64,000 nucleotides of DNA from Macrostomum hystrix (Eukaryota; Platyhelminthes; Macrostomidae), in the NCBI GenBank assembly GCA_950097015.1, contig CATNEN010000025.1, forward strand, positions 8,358,501-8,422,500. Direction: 5' to 3'. This document shows, in pieces, positions 59,332 to 64,000 of this stretch. Numbering within the stretch: the stretch's first letter is position 1; each line of letters begins with the position of its first letter. The translations under genes and the position numbers were made by a program. Below the pieces are notes generated by a model, which searched no databases, was not told the DNA's origin, and was given only the letters and a program-made list of their open reading frames with translations.

Positions 59332-61474
59332 ATGAAGCAACTAAGTCTGAAGGTCGACAAAGAGAATGATCAAAACCAGAGTCTTGTTCTTCCTCCATAT
59401 AGTAGCACAAACAAGGCACCTTTCTTGTGTGATTTAATTGCATTTATTTTTTTCATTAAAGGACAGTGTCCATCTTTTAAGGAGGTTGAAGAAGAAGTGA
59501 AATTGTTGCTGCCTTCAACTGAAAAAACTGACAAGAAGGATAAGGAAAGAATTGCTAAAGCTGGTAGCAATAGGCCTATTGGTCTCTGTTTTACCAGGCC
59601 AACCAAAGTGACTATAACCCCTGCCAAGCCACCAATGTATGCTCAGTCTCAAGCTACTACATCTGCTGCTGTGCCCATCTTCACTTGCTATGCTAGCCCT
59701 GTTGATTGTAAATTCCAGACCAAGAAGATTCCAAAGTTGATAGAAACTACTTCTACTACTATGTTTACTTGTTATACAAGCCCAATTCAATGTCAAGTTA
59801 AGGCCCCAGCAAGTAAATTCAATGCTCCATTGTTAACTCTTTCCAATAAGCTACCAATGAATGAGTTTGTTCACGGTTCAGATGAATTTCATGTTTCATT
59901 TGTAAATGAAACATTGGACACATTTTCTGTCAACATTTCTATTGGACTTTCACAAACATTTGATTCTCTTCAAGCTTCAGCAGCAAATAGTTTTGCTATG
60001 CAATGTGTACCAAAGTCTCCAATCTTGCATATTAAAAGAAATGTAAGTAGTTCCAATTTATTTTATGTACTTCTATGGCCTACGTTTAACTACATTTTAA
60101 TGGCTTTGTTTTTAGTTTTAGTTTTAGTTTTCTTTATCTAAGCACAAAACATTAGTAACATGATTTGATACCATAATATAGTATATTTGTGTGCCATATA
60201 TATCGAGCAAATTGGTTATATACTGCATGGTTACACTACACTCATTGCTCAATGTGAGTGATTAGGCAACCAATGAAGAAGCAATTAACAATTAAAATCA
60301 ACTAACAAAAAATTAATTTGTACTTAAGTTGTATTTAAGTTGTAACAAAAATAAAGTTTATACTACTAAAATAGAATATCAGTATAGTACTTGTATTTAT
60401 CATGTGATTGATAATTAAACTTTGCTAAAACAAAGATCATTAAACCCTGAGATGTTAATGTTTTAAGGAAAACAAAAAACACAATATATAGTCGTGTATA
60501 TATATATATATTTATGCTAGTATATGATGGTTATTTTTCTGTAGGTTTTGCTGTTTTTAAGTTGTATTGATGTTTAGAATCTAGATTTTTTAAACAGCAT
60601 TTTGGGATGTGTGTAATTAACCTCAGTACAGTATCAGAAAAATGTAAATGTACAGAAATAAATTAGTCACCAGCTTTGTTCAGTGTCAGAATTTGTTAAT
60701 AAAGAGATAAAAATTGTGTTCATTTTTAACTAGAAGTGGTTCGAGATTTTTAATGCCCTTTTCTAATCCTATAACTCTTGTTTAGGATAGTTTATGCCTT
60801 TCTAATTTAGCTGTTATAAACTGCAAATAAACTTTAATATATTTTACTTGATTGCTTAGGTGCACCAGGAGCGCATGCTTCGCTGCCTAGCCGAGGTTGT
60901 GCCGGGCGTCCTGCTAGCGGCTCCGCACTGCAACGCCATCATGCTGGCCTTCGGAGCCAGCCTGCTGAGCTTGGACCAGGCTGTCCTGCTAGAATTCGTC
61001 GAACAACTTGACGAACAGAATCAGAAGGACGATGAGAACAATGACAACTATGGAGAGGACGAAGAGGATCGCGACGACTTTGATGACGAAGACGAAGACG
61101 AACACGATCCTTGGTCAGCGACGGTGCCCGGCGCAGCGGCTAAGCGCCAGCGCCAGCTAGTTTTCAGCCAGCTGTTGGGCGTGTCCGGCTTAGCCGATGC
61201 CATTCCACTCACTAGCATGCACGTCCTGCTGCGTCTGCCCCGCTCAGGGCTTGATGGCGGCGGCGGAGTTAGTGGCGGCCGGCCGCCTCCACCGTTCCGT
61301 CCGCGTCCGCAGTTTCGTCTTCGACCCTCCTGCAGTCTGATCCGGCTGACTCTGCCCTGCCGTCGCTGTCGTAACGGCGGTGTCGGCAGGCCGGCGGCTG
61401 GAACCGCGGAAGATTCCGTTTGGTTTCATTCGGCCACGCCTGTGCCGGGATATGCCCTGCCCGATGGCAACTGA
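59332..61474 (+). CDS. MAD2L1BP: p31comet (MAD2L1BP) homologue with a large inserted region
   Basis: Two exons, 59332-60042 and 60860-61474 (TGA), joined in phase 0 through AAT|GTAAGT and TTAG|GTG; 441 residues. p31comet is a HORMA-fold protein that binds closed MAD2 and, with TRIP13, silences the spindle checkpoint. The exon 1 segment starting FLCDLIAFIF followed by KEVEEEVKLLL lines up with the N-terminal helices of the human protein. In exon 2, VPGVLLAAP, then LVFSQLLGVSGLADAIPL, then FRPRPQFRLRPSCSLIRLTL and EDSVWFHSATPVPGY, follow the human order to the C-terminus. Unusual are about 150 Thr/Ser-rich residues between the helices (nucleotides about 59580-60040) carrying two copies of a ten-residue FTCY(A/T)SP(V/I)(D/Q)C motif (59680-59709 and 59764-59793), and a very acidic Asp/Glu stretch in exon 2. 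Exon 1 is AT-rich while exon 2 is GC-rich. The assignment rests on pattern, not on an alignment. Confidence 0.72.
60350..60355 (+). terminator. AATAAA in the p31comet intron
   Basis: First of four AATAAA hexamers in intron 1 (also 60657, 60698 and 60826). They could end a transcript that fails to splice exon 1 and stops translating at 60141. Confidence 0.35.
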
Positions 61475-61974
61475 ATTCAAGCCTTTTTTCGGACTAATTA
61501 CACATATAATTAAGCCCTATATAAACTAATGTGTGCACCAGCTAGTTATTGTCTATCGATTTAAGTAATTTTCCTCGTTTTCCTACTACACCGCTATGCA
61601 CACTGCCCTATATTTGTTTGTTTTATGCAATGCATTTCCTTAATGCTTAATTATATTTTATGGGCATTTTTTTAATGCATTCGTACTTGATCAGCGTGTT
61701 TTTCAATCGTCTAGTTTTTTTGCAACAACAATCTGCTTTACAGCATAAGAATAATTTATTTTCTTTGCATTCTCTGTACCTGGTTATTTTATTCGGATCT
61801 TTAAACCGCATATGCAATGTCCATTTTTATTTAATAGCATTTTAAGTAATCATTGAGTTGAAAAGTTCTAAATTAATTTGGTATACACTCGTATTTCTAT
61901 CCGTAACAATGCCCTAATCAGTGCTTTATCATTAAAATTTCTCTTAAAGTTTTCCCTTAAACTACTTTAAATTC

Positions 61975-62452
61975 TGTGCAGTGAGATGATATTGGCGATG
62001 ATTCTGTGCAGTGAGATGAGATTGGCGATGATTCTGTGCAGTAAGATGAGATTAATGATGATTCTGTGCAGTGAGATGAGATTGGCGATGATTCTGTGCA
62101 GTGAGATGAGATTGGCGATGTTTCTGTGCAGTGAGATGAGATTGGCGATGATTCTGTGCAGTGAGATGAGATTGGCGATGTTTCTGTGCAGTGAGATGAG
62201 ATTAATGATGATTCTGTGCAGTGAGATGAGATTAGCGATGATTCTGTGCAGTGAGATGAGATTGGCGATGTTTCTGTGCAGTGAGATGAGATTAATGATG
62301 ATTCTGTGCAGTGAGATGAGATTGGCGATGATTCTGTGCAGTGAGATGAGATTGGCGATGTTTCTGTGCAGTGAGATGAGATTAATGATGATTCTGTGCA
62401 GTGAGATGAGATTAGCGATGATTCTGTGCAGTGAGATGAGATTGGCGATTTA
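61975..62452. repeat. 30-bp minisatellite
   Basis: About 16 copies of a unit with AGTGAGATGAGATTGGCGAT and GATTCTGTGC, three variants arranged in a repeating order, so a block of several units has been copied. Period divisible by three gives an artefact frame. Confidence 0.94.
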
Positions 62453-63365
62453 AGTTCAGTTAAGTTAAGAACTTACGACTAATCATTAATGTAAATTTTG
62501 AAGGCATTCCAGAATAGTATCAATATATAACTATCTTTCGTGTTATATTCTCTATAGAAGAGACCAAACAGAATTTATTTATCGAAAGTCAATAGGAGAA
62601 AAGCAATTAAAATCTAGAAATTTTGATGAATGACATTTTATAGAATGAAAAGTCTCACAGAAGAGACGCATAAAATTAAGACAGGACAAGCATTGGAAGT
62701 ATAAGGTATAACATAAATCACAAAAGAATACATTCTTAGTTAACCAAACACACGTTTCAGAAGAAACATACTTTAACACGCAAGGGCAAACACCTAGTTT
62801 TCTTTTAGGAGACGTATACAAAACACAATGGGTAGAAGGACAAAATTACTTCTACTATTAAAGTGCAGAGATATACTCAGCTCTTGTAATCAAAATTAGT
62901 TTAAAAAGGCCGGATTAAATCTCGACGCCACATTAAAAAACACCGATAGTAAAATTAAAATTAATTTGATTCAAGAAAGTTATGCAACATGCATATTAAA
63001 GTCGAAAATTTAATTAACAAAAAACTGAATTTAATATGAAATGCAATCAGAAGTCAATATACAATCAACGATGTGTAACAATCTATAAATCAATGTCATT
63101 TCCGATCGCGCATGCAGTAATGCATGAATGGATGAATAATTTAGGATCGACTCGCTGCAAATGGCGCTCACTGGATGCACAGCAAGAAGGCATGGCTGAA
63201 TCTAAAGGACTCTGCATGGAAGTGGCGTTAAAATTTCATAAAAAGTTTCATACTTCATCGTTAGGTGTTCAATTGCAGGCATTGGTATTACTCCGAAAAG
63301 TTTAATTTCAGTTGTTTTTTATGTACCAACCACACTTTTCACAAGATTTTTTAAACTAACTTTGA
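62453..63365. other. AT-rich spacer between two arrays
   Basis: No supported gene; an 89-codon plus frame at 63036-63305 shows no recognisable motif. Confidence 0.45.
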
Positions 63366-64000
63366 TATCAGCTACTGCCAGGTACCTTATCAGCTACTGC
63401 CAGGTACAATATCAGCTACTGCCAGGTACCTTATCAGCTACTGCCAGGTACCTTATCAGCTACTGCCAGGTACAATATCAGCTACTGCCAGGTACCTTAT
63501 CAGCTACTGCCAGGTACCTTATCAGCTACTGCCAGGTACAATATCAGCTACTGCCAGGTACCTTATCAGCTACTGCCAGGTACAATATCAGCTACTGCTA
63601 GGTACCTTATCAGCTACTGCCAGGTACCTTATCAGCTACTGCCAGGTACAATATCAGCTACTGCTAGGTACCTTATCAGCTACTGCCAGGTACCTTATCA
63701 GCTACTGCTAGGTACCTTATCAGCTACTGCCAGGTACAATATCAGCTACTGCCGGGTACTATATAAGCTACTGCCAGGTACTATATCAGCTACTGCCGGG
63801 TACTATATAAGCTATTGCCAGGTACTATATCAGCTACTGCCGGGTACAATATCAGCTACTGCCGGGTACTATATAAGCTACTGCCAGGTACTATATAAGC
63901 TACTGCCGGGTACTATATCAGCTACTGCCGGGTACCATATAAGCTACTGCCGGGTACTATATAAGCTTCTGCCAGGTACTATATAAGCTACTGCCGGGTA
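63366..64000. repeat. 21-22-bp satellite running past the window end
   Basis: Units TATCAGCTACTGCCAGGTAC plus CT, changing to TATAAGCTACTGCCGGGTAC after 63740. Still repeating at base 64000. Confidence 0.95.

Noticed and set aside
63036-63305. 89-codon frame
   Set aside because: No recognisable domain, no splice partner and AT-rich surroundings.

Overview
The window is nuclear DNA of an animal. Genes are split by spliceosomal introns and encode metazoan families: an SLC12A9-type cation-chloride cotransporter-like protein, an SLC17/VGLUT-like transporter, a rotund/squeeze/LIN-29/ZNF384-type zinc finger factor, a GT92 glycosyltransferase and a p31comet (MAD2L1BP) homologue. Short GC-rich exons, repeat-stuffed introns, tRNA-derived SINEs and a possible trans-splice-like acceptor fit a lophotrochozoan-type invertebrate (a free-living flatworm would fit), but the species cannot be fixed from this sequence alone.

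Layout: 42-8801 (+) holds the last 11 exons of SLC12A9. 10436-14708 (-) is a complete five-exon SLC17 gene, convergent with it. 15480-18030 is a SINE fragment running into a 2.3-kb 19-bp satellite. 18505-24134 (-) is a Ty3-type LTR retrotransposon with 177-bp LTRs and a 5-bp target duplication, broken by a nonsense codon, a frameshift and an 868-bp fold-back hAT-like insertion. 24278-30150 holds four more satellites. 30939-47168 (+) is the zinc finger gene, whose first finger is split by a 14-kb intron made largely of tandem arrays. 47255-50450 is satellite again. 51502-51890 is a MITE. 52251-55988 (-) is the GT92 gene. 57686-58843 is a further undescribed-looking DNA transposon. 59332-61474 (+) is the p31comet homologue, followed by two more arrays, the last running off the window end.

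All five gene models were assembled by reading splice sites by hand; in every case the summed exon lengths close in frame to a stop codon, and the joined product follows its family from end to end. The five genes do not form a pathway or an operon; they are ordinary unlinked neighbours.

The dominant feature is tandem repetition: about 30 arrays with units of 4-36 bp, by my coordinates about 22 kb or one third of the window, present in introns and intergenic DNA alike and often reaching to within a few bases of splice sites. I found no new enzyme system. The observations most worth following are the satellite architecture, the nested and unclassified transposons, and the expanded p31comet with a possible membrane-anchored isoform.
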